Shown: positions 31,896 to 43,304, numbered from the stretch's first letter. The stretch: 64,000 nucleotides of DNA from Micrasema longulum (GCA_022494885.1 JAGVSM010003485.1:166811-230810); one strand, 5' to 3'. Notes: a model not told the origin generated them from the sequence alone. A program made the numbers and translations.

Positions 31896-32723
31896 TTAGA
31901 TTAAGATGATACGTGTGAAATGGGCTATTCTCCGTCAGATATCACGCGGCTGGTTTGTTTATTTGAAAATTCTTGTAATAATGAACACACTTTACGTAAA
32001 TAATATTACATCATAGTTGAACTGATTATGAGTAATCCGAGCGGAGGCTTGAGGGGCCTGTGACGTCACATGCGATGACGGCGGATGACGATGCCAAATA
32101 AATCATGTTGGTAGTACCTACACCTACCTATAACACCCATCTACCCGAGCAGCCATTTTTACCAACTGAATGTGTCATGGTCATACTATAGACCAGTTTT
32201 TATCAACCTTTTCGAATACGCGACCGCTTTACGAGTAATCAAATCTGGTGAGCCCCCAGGACCTTAATATTATTATACTACTCATACGTCAGCGATTTCA
32301 ACTACAATGTATTTTTCTATTGAGACCATCTATAATATTAATACTCTACAATTTATTGATTGCGCCTGTCACGTATACTAGCGCACAGGAATTTGAGCCT
32401 TGTTATCGTGGTATCAACGCTAAATCACAGTCATTTTCGTCTGTTACAATTGTATGCAACAGTCAAACACAGCCGACAGTTATCTTTTGAAATTACTTAT
32501 TCTAATCTTTTTAATTAAAATCGCTTACTAACAAACATATTTACGTAGATATTAAAAAAACATTTATGAATTTTGTGTGGTTTGTGTACCATTATTCTGA
32601 GTGAGAGATTATTCTTTATTACATTTAGATTACTCCAAACAACAACAAAAAAATGAAGCTCAAAGGGACGATACTTCTAGATGACCAAGATCTTAATCAA
32701 TCGAGGAGCGCAGAGCCAAAAAC

Positions 32724-32790
32724 TGAGGCCCAGAGGGCCGATAAAAAGGGGCCCGGAGGGCCGATAACATGAGGCCCGAAGGACCAAATT
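32724..32790. repeat. Short GC-rich tandem repeat
   Basis: Three imperfect units of about 23 bp: GAGGCCCAGAGGGCCGATAA, GGGGCCCGGAGGGCCGATAA, GAGGCCCGAAGGACC. The ORF at 32697-32879 on the - strand is a by-product. Confidence 0.7.
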
Positions 32791-32944
32791 ATGTAACAGT
32801 CGGCGATAGTTGACTGATGCCTGCTAGTCAATATAATTATTAGTTCAATCAGAGGCCTATCGGGCCATCTGTCGCACACGAATAATGCAAAAGGTATTCA
32901 ATTTGTATGATTTCTACCAGTATCTTTAAATATTATTTTTAATT

Positions 32945-33800
32945 TAGTGTTTCTTACTACTTCTACTACCATCACGCCATTTCCCCATAGGGGTTTGGCA
33001 GAGAGAATGGACCGCCACACACGTATATCCTGGCATACATTCCTAGCTTCTTCCACATTCATACATCTTGTCATACATGCCCTTCGGTTCTGTCGGCTTT
33101 TGACATGACCAGACTTAAGATTTTGGTTTATCTGATAATGCCACGTCTTCCTTGGTCGTCCTCGTCTCACGTTACCGTTTATTTTCGCCATATATACTTT
33201 TTTTACCATTCTTTCATCGTTCATTCGTTCTACGTGACCAAACCATCTCAGAGACCCTTTCTTAATCTTATGCACCAATGTCCCGATTGCGTCGTACTGT
33301 AAACACGAGACAAGATCTGGACTTTTTGGTGTAAGTCTTTATAGATTTAAAAATTCACTAAGATAGACCGGATCTTGTCTTGAGGTAGTATTTTTTTAGT
33401 CCTAGCTTTAATTTTATTTAGTTGCATTTTATTTTATTAGTGCCTGTATTTATTAAAAGAAATTGTATTTACCATCGTTAGAATGTTAGAATGGACTGCA
33501 TAAGTCCGTCAAATAAATAAATAAATTAGCAATTATACTTTACCCAGATTTCATCATTCGTAACCCTGTCATACATTGATTTCCCACACATTCGTCTAAG
33601 AAATCGCATTTCGATCGCGTTCACTCGGCTTTAATCCTCCATCTGACAGTTTTATGTTTCACTTCCATACATAAAATAAAACTCCGTTGTGCACTACCAG
33701 TTTAGCTTCGATTGACATATTTTTATTAGCAATTACGGTGCTTAGTGCTCCATTCATTTTGTTGCCCGCATTCACTCTCCTTTCAACATTATCAGTGATA
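32945..33800 (-). pseudogene. RTE-like element (e), split by LINE tail
   Basis: The - strand gives KIKKGSLRWFGHVERMNDER, then RRGRPRKTWHYQINQNL, HVKSRQNRRACMTRCMNVEE and WRSILSAKPLWGNGVM, with a GTA-type 3' repeat. Upstream coding continues at 33540-33800. The middle 33295-33537 is a foreign LINE 3' end (CTGCATAAGTCCGTCAAATA, AATAAATAAA). Confidence 0.8.
33295..33537 (+). repeat. LINE 3' end nested in RTE (e)
   Basis: A non-coding tail containing GTAGTATTTTTTTAGTCC, GAATGGACTGCATAAGTCCG and an AATAAATAAATAAA end. It interrupts the RTE coding track. Confidence 0.6.
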
Positions 33801-34204
33801 TAAGTATATTTTAATTGTACTGTAGGACCTAAAGCCCTTGCTTTTTACCTTTACCTTGCTTGCAACCACGACCCCCAAGCAATACTTTGCGACCTCCCTG
33901 GGGGTCGCGAACCACAGGTTGGAAAAGGCTGCCATAGACTTTAGAGAATGCAATTCCGGTTTCCAAGTTAGTGAAGCGCTTTATATTCGATCGATTGCAC
34001 AATAAAACTTTTTGTTTTATATAAGATATATCCAATATTGCGTTGCCCTCAACAATTATGTAATTAAGAGATATACATACTTATTTTCTTAGTTTGTATT
34101 TATTTCTGTGTAATTCGTTACCATAGATACGACACTAGCTGGCTATATTAAAACGAGGTAAATTGATATAATATGAACGATGTTTCAAGTATATTTAAAT
34201 GTTT

Positions 34205-34455
34205 GTAAACAGGCGGGATTTCCTCCCTATTTAGATCTAAATTTGTTGCAAAAGAAAGCGAAAACATTTTTGAGAAAGGAATATAGAATCTAGGCATTTA
34301 TAGGGCTTATGACCTGTCATTGGCTGGTTTCAGTGGTCACTTTACACACTGTGTAACATTCATTATTCCGCCTGTTTAAACATCCACATTTCCTTAGCTT
34401 TTTCACCTGCTTACTTTTGTGAGGTAAAAGAGCTGAAACAAAGCTCCCCTCCTGG
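34205..34455. repeat. Foldback repeat family A copy
   Basis: AGGGCTTATGACCTGTCATT, GGCTGGTTTCAGTGGTCAC, CACACTGTGTAACATTC, GAGCTGAAAC: the left-arm orientation of the family. Confidence 0.75.
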
Positions 34456-34604
34456 TGGATCACCATTTATGGATGGGTGCGTGTGAGTTGATTAAATAAG
34501 AAAAATGGATTACAATGATACAAAATGATAATAAATAAATTAATCAATTAACCGTTACTTTTACCATCACCACAATGTACATAGTAATGACCGACCGAAA
34601 CAAG

Positions 34605-34730
34605 ATTTCCTCATTGGTCTAGTGATCAGCATGTTTGTCTACCATACAAAAAGTCTCAGTTCGATTGCCGATATGGATGACAAAAGAATTTATTGAAAAG
34701 GGTGTTTTTACCACGTAACTAGTGATTACA
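34605..34730 (+). repeat. tRNA-like SINE fragment
   Basis: TCATTGGTCTAGTGATCAGC and AGTTCGATTGCCG resemble worn A and B boxes. Acceptor pairing is absent. Confidence 0.45.
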
Positions 34731-34779
34731 ATACCCTCGAATCTCGTCGTCAATCTTTTTTTGGGAATTATTTCTGGAA

Positions 34780-35225
34780 GTTAAATAGGTGCGAAGGTTT
34801 TCCAGGTTTCTGTAATCAATATGTTTCTTTTTTAGACGTTCGGCTACCATTGCAGGAGCCATCTTCAGGGTAAACTGTGTGTTTTGTAGATAATAGTATG
34901 TGTTTAATTACTAGTATTTTGTGCCGTGTCCCAGTTGGCAAAATAAAATATTGTAACAACCAATTTGTTTCTCTTTTGGGAGATACCGTGTGTGTTGGAT
35001 TTGTTCCGACGTTTCGGCTACCGTTGAAGGAGCTATCTTCAGGGTAAGCTGAGTATTTTGTAGAAAAAAGTGTGTTTAAGTACTAGTAATTTGTACCGTG
35101 ACGCAGTCGGCAGTAGGCACATTTCTGCAATGGTAGCCGAAACGTCGGAACAAATCCAACACACACGGTATCACCCAAAAAATAAACATATTGATATCAG
35201 TGACCGTAAAAACCTTCGCACCTAT
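34780..35225. repeat. Penelope-like terminal repeats with hammerhead-like core
   Basis: Two direct units (34834-34960 and about 34977-35120) share ACGTTCGGCTACC/ACGTTTCGGCTACC, GGAGCCATCTTCAGGG/GGAGCTATCTTCAGGG, GTGTTTAAT/GTGTTTAAG and ACTAGTA. A third piece (35124-35165) is inverted: TGGTAGCCGAAACGTCGGAA. On the opposite strand each unit reads CTGAAGA, a hairpin, then GCCGAAACGTC, resembling a hammerhead ribozyme core. Mixed direct/inverted terminal repeats are known for Penelope-like elements. Confidence 0.65.
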
Positions 35226-35575
35226 TTATTGTAACAACGTTTGGGGCTGCAGGAAAAATTATGAAGTATTTATAAAACCCAAAAGAAAACAATCCCTTGA
35301 AATCGGAAGCTGTTTAAAAACTAAGTTGCCAAGGATGAGAAGTGTAAATATGACAAAAGGCGCATAGCAATGAAAAGGATTAACGTACTCAAAAGAGCGT
35401 GTAAACTTAGGCACCCTGACAAATCCGCAACAGCGGAACACTTTATAAACACAGGACATTTTTTCGCCTTCGAACCAAAAATTTATATAAAACATATTAC
35501 GCGGTATCACCGACGATATGGCAATATGGTATTTTCACAATTCGGGAATAACGTTAAAGCTCAGACTTAACTTAG
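35225..35575 (+). pseudogene. Penelope-like endonuclease C-terminal fragment
   Basis: Reads HPDKSATAEHFINTGHFFAF, then EPKIYIKHITRYHRRYGNMV. P-x-K-S-A-x-A-E-H-x-I-N-T-G-H is the hallmark of the second half of the GIY-YIG domain in Penelope-like elements. The first half is broken by frameshifts. It lies just after the terminal repeats. Confidence 0.65.
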
Positions 35576-35639
35576 TTAGAGCGGATTTTTACGATTCTAA
35601 TGATATAACTATCAATGTTTACAAAACAAGTTTTCATTT

Positions 35640-36550
35640 ATTATTTCCGAGTTTAAAAATGAGCACATACAAAACGGGTCGCAGTTAGCGTCACCTCATT
35701 TTGTCGTCACACGTCATGCCCACCGACTGCGCTTCTTATAAACATTGCGTACTAGTATAGCGCGAAAACGTCATACGTGCTGTTTCTCTCACAGGACGCG
35801 AAACGTCTCGTTTTCGGGTTATTCAAAATATGCATTTTCTAAACCCGTGTAAAAAAATTATCCGACATCGCACGAAAAAAATATTGGTAACATTACCATC
35901 GTAATTTTTCGCTTATTTAAAAACGAAAACTGAAAAGACCCCATTAAGCTGTCTAGATTTTTAATGTTTAGTTTACTAATAATAAAGTCACCTAAATTCG
36001 CTTTGTAAATAATTTTATGAAGCTGACATGTCATTTACTCAACACATCAGCATTTCTTTAATTGATATTTTTATAGTAATACGTATCAATGAAAAATTAT
36101 TTCAAGAACGTGAATCGAAGAAAATTTTGCAATATTATTTGCAATTTGAAGTAGTTTGGATGATTGCCAAAAATATTCTTCAAATAAATTCAATTACAGT
36201 GAATTACAATCGTTATAAAACACATCTGATTACAAACATTACTACATAATGGATTTATTAATTTGAACAAGTATGCTTACTTTCATTATAACAATATGAT
36301 ATTTTACATTTTTTAATTATTTTTTCAATTTACTATCATTTTTATTAAATAAATATTTGCGATTTTAAGATTTATCCAAATACTTGAATTGGGGCAATTT
36401 TCAATTCTTTTTCTCTTTTTCTATTTTTTTATTATTTCGATGTTCAACAAGAATACATTAAAAACATGTACAATTATGAAATAAGCATTTGTATCATTCT
36501 TTATATATTTACTCAATTATTAAACTCCACCATCTTTCATAAATTATATA
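35640..36550. other. No gene assigned
   Basis: 35680-35830 is slightly GC-rich without an ORF. An ORF at 36028-36249 (73 codons, NILQINSITVNYNRY) is unrecognised and AT-driven. No splice structure is supported. Confidence 0.4.
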
Positions 36551-36555
36551 AGATA

Positions 36556-36962
36556 AGTTTGTAGCTTAAAACAAACAAACAAACAAACCATCACGCCGTT
36601 TTCTCGTAAGGGTAGGCAGAGAGGATAGAACGCCACAACACTTTATCTTTGCATACAGATACATATCTCGCTTCCTCTACATTCATACTTCTTCTCATGC
36701 ACGCGCGCCGATTATTCCGACTTTTGACATGTCCATCTTTAATTATTTATTGGATGTCATGCCATGTCTTTCTCGGTCTTCCTCTATTTCTGCATCCATC
36801 AACATTCGCATTGTATATATTCTTAGCCGTTCTTTCGCTGTCCATTCGTTCACATGTCCAAACCAGCGCAGAGATCCTTTCTTGATTTTGTCGATAATGC
36901 TTGTCTCAGCCTTACATAATGTACGGATCTCAACATTTTTCAACTCAAAGTTTGTAGCTTAA
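36556..36962 (-). mobile_element. RTE-like element (f) with 14-bp TSD
   Basis: AGTTTGTAGCTTAA is duplicated at 36556-36569 and 36949-36962. Between them the - strand reads KNVEIRTLCKAETSIIDKIK, then KGSLRWFGHV with a frame break, and ends in (TTTG)n on the element strand. It is 5'-truncated to about 380 bp. Confidence 0.9.
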
Positions 36963-37005
36963 TAAAATAAATTTAAATAATTATTATTAATAAGCCCTAA
37001 GTTAA

Positions 37006-37453
37006 TATGTTAAATTAAATAATTATTTAAATTTATTTCAACAGAGAGGGAAAACATTTTTGAGAAGGGAATATGGAAGTCTAGGCATTTACAGGGCTTA
37101 TGACCTATCGTTGACTGGTTTAAGTGGCCACTTTACACACTGTGTAACATTCAACATTCTGCCCATGTTTGAACATCCACATTTCCTCAACTCTTCCATC
37201 TGTTGACTATTGTGAAGTAAAAGAGCTGAAACCTTTGTCACGTGGGTGAGATTCATCCGGCTGAACCAAATCACCTACTAGGCTAAGCTTAAGATTATGG
37301 CTTAAGGCAATGTAAAAGCCCTGTAAATGTCTAGACTTCCATATTTCCTTTTCAAAACTGTTTTCCCTCTCTGTTGAAATAAATTAAAAATGAACAACTC
37401 CTTAGGGATTAAATCCAGCCGGTCTGCAAGCATTTGGACATACTTAAACATTG
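37006..37453. repeat. Family A copy in 33-bp direct repeats
   Basis: Arms TTTATTTCAACAGAGAGGGA and TCCCTCTCTGTTGAAATAAA are inverted; between them lie the ACTTTACACACTGTGTAAC block and GAGCTGAAACC. A perfect 33-bp sequence containing AATAAGCCCTAAGTTAA flanks it at 36973-37005 and 37454-37486. Confidence 0.8.
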
Positions 37454-37759
37454 TTAAATAATTATTATTAATAAGCCCTAAGTTAAAAAGCCCTAAGTTA
37501 TAAGTTTTTTTTTAAAAACTGAGGATTTTTTCGTACAATAAGGAACTTTAACTATACGGGAAATTTGATAAAAAAAATATTTTCTTACGCGCGGTAAAAA
37601 TTATTAAAAGATAATACGATACATGAAAATATTTTGTTTTTTGCTAAGTTTAATAGTCCATTAACAAATAATAAACCTCCGAACTAACTCATTGAATGTT
37701 CGTTTTGTTTCTGTTTAAAAACAACATTAAAATAACATCATTCTCGTGTTGTAATTCCA

Positions 37760-37968
37760 GCCAGCATAGACTAAAATGGCCCCGGGCGATGTTAAGTCTT
37801 TTTAACCGGGGAAAATAACAACTCCAAGATGGAAAATGACCGGCGTAAAGTCATCTTTAGTCACGTAACGTCACTTGGTCCGTGTGCAGTGCGCAGCCGC
37901 GACCGCTCGCCGCGAAGTTTGAAATTTATTTATTCTAAACACAACCTGCCCTAACAAGGCCAATAAAT
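37760..37968 (+). promoter_or_regulatory. GC-rich promoter-like block
   Basis: A GC peak in AT-rich DNA, with TCACGTAACGTCAC (E-box/CRE-like) at 37861-37874 and GCGCAGCCGCGACCGCTCGC downstream, ending in a short A-rich leader before an ATG. No TATA box. It looks like a housekeeping-type promoter and 5'UTR. Confidence 0.45.
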
Positions 37969-37980
37969 ATGGACACAGAT
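37969..37980 (+). CDS. Candidate first coding exon, MDTD then GTAAGT
   Basis: ATG GAC ACA GAT is followed at once by a perfect GTAAGT donor, in phase 0. The next plausible acceptor in the same phase with a recognisable product is the transglutaminase exon at 56085, which begins at its own ATG directly after the acceptor. The 18-kb intron would be all repeats. The assignment is an inference. Confidence 0.35.
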
Positions 37981-38136
37981 GTAAGTAGAATTATTGATAC
38001 ATACTAATAAAGATTACTAATATTTATTGACGCTTTTTTACGATCACTCATAGGGATCTTAAGCGTCCTATTGTCGTGTTAGTAACAAAATAATCATGAA
38101 TTTACTTTTGTAATATTTTAATACAACAAAATAATA

Positions 38137-38205
38137 CAGTAGAACTCCATTTATCCGAAACGCAGTCATCCGGATTGCCAAATACCCGGATCGTTATCAG
38201 GAAGT
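38137..38205 (+). repeat. pogo/Tigger-like terminal repeat
   Basis: CAGTAGAACTCCATTTATCC, then GAAACGCAGTCATCCGG and TACCCGGAT, resembling the CAGTAGAACCCC-TTATCCG termini of pogo-like elements. No second end is identified. Confidence 0.5.
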
Positions 38206-38336
38206 CTAAAATAATGGAAATGTTTTTAATTTTTGTTTAATGTGTGATAAGAAGTTCAGTGTTTTTTTTTATTTAAGCCATTAAAAAAAATGTATACATG
38301 TCGTATTAACGGCGCTTTGCTTTTGTAAAGTTTTGC

Positions 38337-39195
38337 TACTATTACTTTTACTACTACCATCACGCCATTTCCCCGTAGGGGTAGGCAGAGAAAATGGACC
38401 GCCACGCACGTCTATCCTGGCATACATTTCTAGCTCCTTCCACATCCATACATCTTGTCATACATGCCCTTCGGTTCTCCTCCTTTTGACGTGACCAGAA
38501 ACAAAAAAGTTTATTGAGAAAATTACAAGTACATGGACATATTGAATCTTATGTTTTTATACAATCTTAAAAACAAAGATTCACTAAAAAAAAAAAAAAT
38601 AATAACACTTTACTACGAAGAGGTGAGAGGGGGTGGGAAGGAAAGAAGAAGGATAAAAGAACAATTAAATTATTTAGATAATCGTAACATTTCAATATTG
38701 ACTTCAATGTAAATAAAGAAGGGGCGTCTCTAACATTAGTGGGTAGATTATTCCACTATCGGCCAGCTACTACTGTGAAAGAGAAGGCAAGAAGATTATA
38801 GCGGTGAAGGGGTATTAAAAGGGTAATCTCGTTACTAGAACGAAGAGATAGTCCGTGTTGGGTTAGAGGTTGAATAAGCTCTTTCAGATAAACAGGCGAA
38901 GTAAGATTATTTAAAATATTGTGAAGAAGTGATGGAATGCGAACTATTAAATATACTTATTTTTGCATTCTTTCCTCAATCATTCGTTCTACATGACCAA
39001 ACCATTTCAGAGATCTTTTCTTAACATTATCAATTATACCTGACTAAGATTTACACTCTCGCCTGATGTGTCATTCGTAACCCTGTCATACATTGATTTA
39101 CCAGACATTCGTCTAAGAGCTCGCATCTCGACCGCGCTCACTCAACTTTCATCCTTTCTCTACCAGTTACATGTTTCAATTCCATATATAAGTAA
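38337..39195 (-). pseudogene. RTE-like element (g), split by LINE
   Basis: The 3' part at 38337-38502 (CATCACGCCATTTCCCCGTA, GGGGTAGGCAGAG) and the coding part at 38950-39195 (FGHVERM-like and MYDRVTN-like words in shifted frames) are separated by a reversed LINE end at 38500-38945. Confidence 0.75.
38500..38945 (-). pseudogene. LINE 3' end nested in RTE (g)
   Basis: The - strand reads IPSLLHNILNNLTSPVYLKE, LIQPLTQHGLSLRSSNEITL and FTVVAGRQWNNLPTNVRDA, the W-N-N-L-P ending of CR1/Jockey RTs, then a 3'UTR shared with 7541-7872. Confidence 0.75.
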
Positions 39196-39480
39196 TTGTA
39201 TTCCTGAAATTACTCCGTGTGTGACGTCTCAAGTTCTCTTCTGCTTCTTCTCGGTCAGTTCTACCGATTTGTCCGTTGACTTACCGCAAATCATAATCGT
39301 GTTTTTTTCATACATTTTCAAAAAACCTTGCCGTACAATTTAATGCTCTAATTTTTGCCGCGCGTAAGAAAACATTTTTTGTATCCAATTTTCCGTAGGG
39401 CTGAACTTCCTCATTGGTAATGTTACATAGTGCATGATAGTCTTGACATTATCATGGTGCGTGTGCGAATTTTTTTTTTT
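39195..39480. repeat. Solo arm of family Q
   Basis: GAAATTACTCCGTGTGTGAC, GTCTCAAGTTCTCTTCTGC and CTTCTCGGTCAGTTCTACCG match the Q arm; the AT-rich remainder ends in a T-run. Confidence 0.6.
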
Positions 39481-39544
39481 TTTAAGGATTGCAGAAATAT
39501 GGCAACGGACCCAGAAGGCATTTTATATAACTTAGTTTTTCACA

Positions 39545-40030
39545 ATTTTTAAGAACGATAGGCTGGAGGTTGGGCTTATCCAGAGACCAATAAACGTATG
39601 TATAATGAGTTAGAAACTAGCTTAAATATATCTGATCTTCTCTTCAAGACCGTCGAAATAAATCTCACCATCTAGTCCTATTTGAAATTCTCAACTCACC
39701 GTTTGATGCGCCTGAACTACTGAGCCCAATAAAATTAAATATCCCAACTAAAAACCTCAGACAAAACATACTTTTCATACCGATAACCATAGAACTAACT
39801 ATGGTTTTTAATCTCCTGTGTCCAGAATTCTGCAAACAAACATACCAGTCTTAATTTCTTTGATAACAACTTGTCTTCTTTCATACGATCACTGAATCAA
39901 ATTCAATTATAAACACCTCTCTCCCGTTTCCACTCCCAGCAAGTCCACTATATACCATTGTGTCTTTCTAGTTTCCTTTATAATAATTTTCTAAGTATAA
40001 ACATGTCATTAAAATGCCCATTGGGCGTAT
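39545..40030 (+). pseudogene. CR1/Jockey-like LINE C-terminus
   Basis: Reads FEILNSPFDAPELLSPIKLN, IPTKNLRQNILFIPITIELT in shifting frames, and a 3' tail TGCCCATTGGGCGTATACAT with AATAAATAA. Dead. Confidence 0.7.
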
Positions 40031-40089
40031 ACATAAATAAATAACGCACAAGGATATAAATTATAATTTTACATAAGGGTTAAGGCTAA

Positions 40090-40150
40090 CGAGATTATGT
40101 TATTATGTGTACCTACTTAGGAATATGTATACCTACTTAGGAATATGTAC
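40090..40150 (+). repeat. Short tandem duplication
   Basis: ACCTACTTAGGAATATGTAT is repeated twice head to tail. Confidence 0.7.
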
Positions 40151-40350
40151 AACATGTGTTTATGTACAAACCTATACATCGAAAACATAATACTATGATA
40201 CATACACACGTAAAAGAACACTCTGTAGAAAAGCTTTATAATAATGTTTTTTTTAACATCATAAAAGTCAAAATATTAGTTGAAGAGTAAGGATGGTCAA
40301 ACATGGCTGAATTATAAATGTTATTGTGTATTAAGTTATAAACCAACACA

Positions 40351-41137
40351 CATAGAATAAGGAATAGTCCAGAAGGAGCGTAGAATCATATTTGAATACA
40401 TCGGACTGTGTCCAATAATTCCCCCACTATGCCTCACTCTCGCCGCGCGCATTCGTGATGCCACCGCGTAATGTTGCACGATGGGAAAAAATATAATTAT
40501 AACACAAATAGGTAAAAAAACGCGATCTGTTCATTTCTCTAAAATTTTATTGTGCACGCGAAAATATTGATTGACACAACAGAGTAGATAAGTAAATGGT
40601 CATTTAATAAGAGTAATTGAAATAATGAACTGTAAACTTAAAATATAAAACAAATTTTATTTTATATAAAATGGATATTTTTATCATGTTAAATAATATT
40701 TGATGTTTTAAAGATAATGTCGGTCAAATTTCCACCACGGCGTTGCTTAATCCGAGATCCAATTTTCATTAGTTCTATCATGAGATGAGCAAAGTAGGGT
40801 AAAAAAAATACTACCTTGGCAACACTAACGAAATTACCATTTTTTTTCTTTGTCAATGTGACAGATGGAAAAATAATTCAATTTTTAAGTAATGCCTTAC
40901 ACATGCATTTGCTAATTACAGATGAAATGTGATCTCATCCTGTTTCCTAAAGATCTTGGCAGTATTTCTACACTTTAAAACGACTTAACACGGCATAGTT
41001 ATATTAAAATCGGGAGCTGCGTACTGAGCGACGTCTTCAAAGAAACTAATGGGTCAAAACGTAAAACTACTCTTTCAAGAGTAGTCGCCTTCTGTTTGAT
41101 GCGCGTATGCGGTTTCTGGACTATTCTTAATTCTATG
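40351..41137 (+). mobile_element. hAT-like MITE, family H, copy 3
   Basis: 787 bp; ends CATAGAATAAGGAATAGTCC and inverted CATAGAATTAAGAATAGTCC. A 20-bp near-perfect repeat (GTGTATTAAGTTATAAACCA; one mismatch) lies on both sides at 40326-40345 and 41144-41163, belonging to a family A copy. No 8-bp duplication is evident. Confidence 0.85.
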
Positions 41138-41310
41138 GCCATAGTGTATTAAGTTTTAAACCAGCAAATGACAGGCCATAGACAGGCTTCTCTAAAAGGT
41201 TCTTTATATCAGTTAAAAATATGTCAATTTTAATAAAATCCATCGGGGATTAAATCAGTCCTCGTCTGCAGACATTGGACATAGGTACTCAAAGTATCGT
41301 CAGCAAATAA
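41138..41310 (+). repeat. Family A fragment
   Basis: TTTTAAACCAGCAAATGACA, a rearranged middle, then GGGGATTAAATCAGTCCTCG, TCTGCAGACATTGGACAT. Confidence 0.6.
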
Positions 41311-41786
41311 AATCACATTTTAAAAATAATAATATAAAAGCATGCCTCATCATCATCTAGACCACATCCGCATCTATAAGTGATCGCGGCGAAATATCCT
41401 TAATTTAAATTAAAAAAATATAAGCAAAATTTACCCAAAAATAAAATATTTAAATTTATACAAAAATAACTCATCTCAATATGCTCGTATAAAAAAAAAG
41501 TTTACTTAACAAAAAAAAAAATTAATATTAAATTTCAGCAAGAGCTATTTTTAAGTCCTTATTATTGATACCGTGACAATACATTTGAGTAGGTACGTCG
41601 TCACATATTTTCGCACGGGTCACACTCGCCGTTTCTCTGATACGTGATTTAAAGGTAAATTGTTTTATAAAATTGCTAATTTGTCAAATTTATTTTAAGC
41701 CAGAGTAGAAAATCAATTTGATCAATAATTTAATTAAGTTTCTTTTCTGAAAAATTTAATTCTTGAATAATTGTTGTAGTCTATCT

Positions 41787-42480
41787 ATCTATATATATAT
41801 ATATATATATATAAATGAATCGCCGTTGTTAGTCTCGCAAAAACTCGAAAATGGCTTAACAGATTTACGTGCGGTTTTTTGTAAAATTTTCGAATTTACG
41901 TTTTCAAGGTATATAAATAATTTCATCTTCAATTACGATGAGTGGAAAAAAGTTAGGAGCATACCTATATGTGTTTTTTATCGATTTTCCAAGGTTGCAT
42001 TCGACTAAAATGCATTAATTAAAAATTCGGAGTGTTGTTTTTTTGGACATTAAATAGTTTGTATTTTAAAGTTTACAAACAACAATTATTTTTAATGGAT
42101 ACTAAATTGATTAATTTCCTTACAATTTCTTCATTTCTTCATATTAACTTATTTTTCATGGATTTTTAGTAATGCTAAAATAATTTTAACTGACATTTGC
42201 TACATTTTTGAAAAACGGATTCTTACACAGAATGCACCACCGTCGGTAAGTAGCGCAGAGTTTTTTTCCCTTTATTAGGGCCTTCTACCAAAACTGACTT
42301 TGCAAAAAGAATTCTATACTTGAAAAAAATTATTATTTTATGCTTTGGAATTAAACCATAAACAAGTACCTAGGTACAAACTTAAATTCAATATTGAAAT
42401 ATTGATAATTTTAAATTTTGGAATATTATCATAAACAAGTACCTAGGTACCTACTTATCAATGAAATGTCTTTTCCCTTT
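41787..42480 (+). mobile_element. Helitron-like non-autonomous element
   Basis: Starts with TCTATCTATATATATA, a TA run, and AAATGAATCGCCGTTGTTAG, TCTCGCAAAAACTCGAAAAT, GGCTTAACAGATTTACG, a leader wording common at the 5' end of arthropod Helitrons. Its right part shares AACAAGTACCTAGGTACC with 14830-14970. The typical CTRR end is not visible here. The ORF at 41763-42008 is not a gene. Confidence 0.5.
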
Positions 42481-43300
42481 TATCCGGGCAGTTTTTGCAC
42501 GCTTTTACGACACAATCAGTCATTTTTCTTTTCATTTCTTTTGGTTTCGAATTAAATATCAGGGTCACGTCAAAACCCGCCTGGCGGTTAAAGAATGACT
42601 AAATTTGCATTGGGCATAAGTTGGATGTCATAATTTTAGAAGGCTCAGGGTAAATCGCAGTCTGACTTTTCTTCTTTAACACGCATTGCCGTATTTTCTC
42701 CCTGGATCATGGCACTAGAGCAGTGATTTTTGCACAGTTATGATGCAAGCACATCGAGGACTCTTAGCCAATCACATGAAGAGGTAAAACGAAAAATTTA
42801 CCCTTATTCATAAATTTACCCAAAAGTCCAAAGTAAATAACGCGTGTCTTTATTTGTGAAAAAACGTTTGTTCAACAGAATACTCGTTCATAGTATTTTA
42901 GATGGTGAAATTATAATTAATGTGGGAGATTACAGCAGTGACAACAGGTGATTTATTTATTACTATTATTTAGGTTGATTATTTATGGTGACTAGCGTAA
43001 CCAGCGCCATTACACGAGTCACGTTTTCATCGTTTTACGCCCAAAATACCGTCAAAAATTACAATTGCGATTATTGTTCAATATGTTAAAATACGTCACT
43101 TCTAAGTTAATGTAAATAAAATAATTACTACTTTTATTATAATTGTATATATTATCTATTTCTGTTACTATCTTTGTCATCCTATAAATATTGTGAAAGG
43201 CATATTATAACTTTTTCTTGATTCTTGATACCTTTATTTATATATTCCTGTTGAACGACCACATTAAACAAATACGTAAACATTTTCTTTTTTTTATTAT
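42481..43300. other. No gene seen
   Basis: AT-rich. No supported exon or repeat. Confidence 0.4.
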
Positions 43301-43304
43301 AGAA

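Larger units (their letters stand above)
32194..33931. mobile_element. hAT element with nested insertions
   Basis: The left end is CAGTTTTTATCAACCTTTTC and the right end (inverted) CAGCCTTTTCCAACCTGTGG, with CGCGACC near both, as in Buster/Charlie-type hAT termini. Target duplication: CTATAGAC at 32186-32193 and CCATAGAC at 33932-33939 (7 of 8). No transposase remains. An RTE copy lies inside it, and a LINE tail inside the RTE. Confidence 0.8.

Noticed and set aside
36028..36249. 73-codon ORF as an exon
   Set aside because: Low-complexity AT-driven residues, no clear acceptor or donor and no family match.
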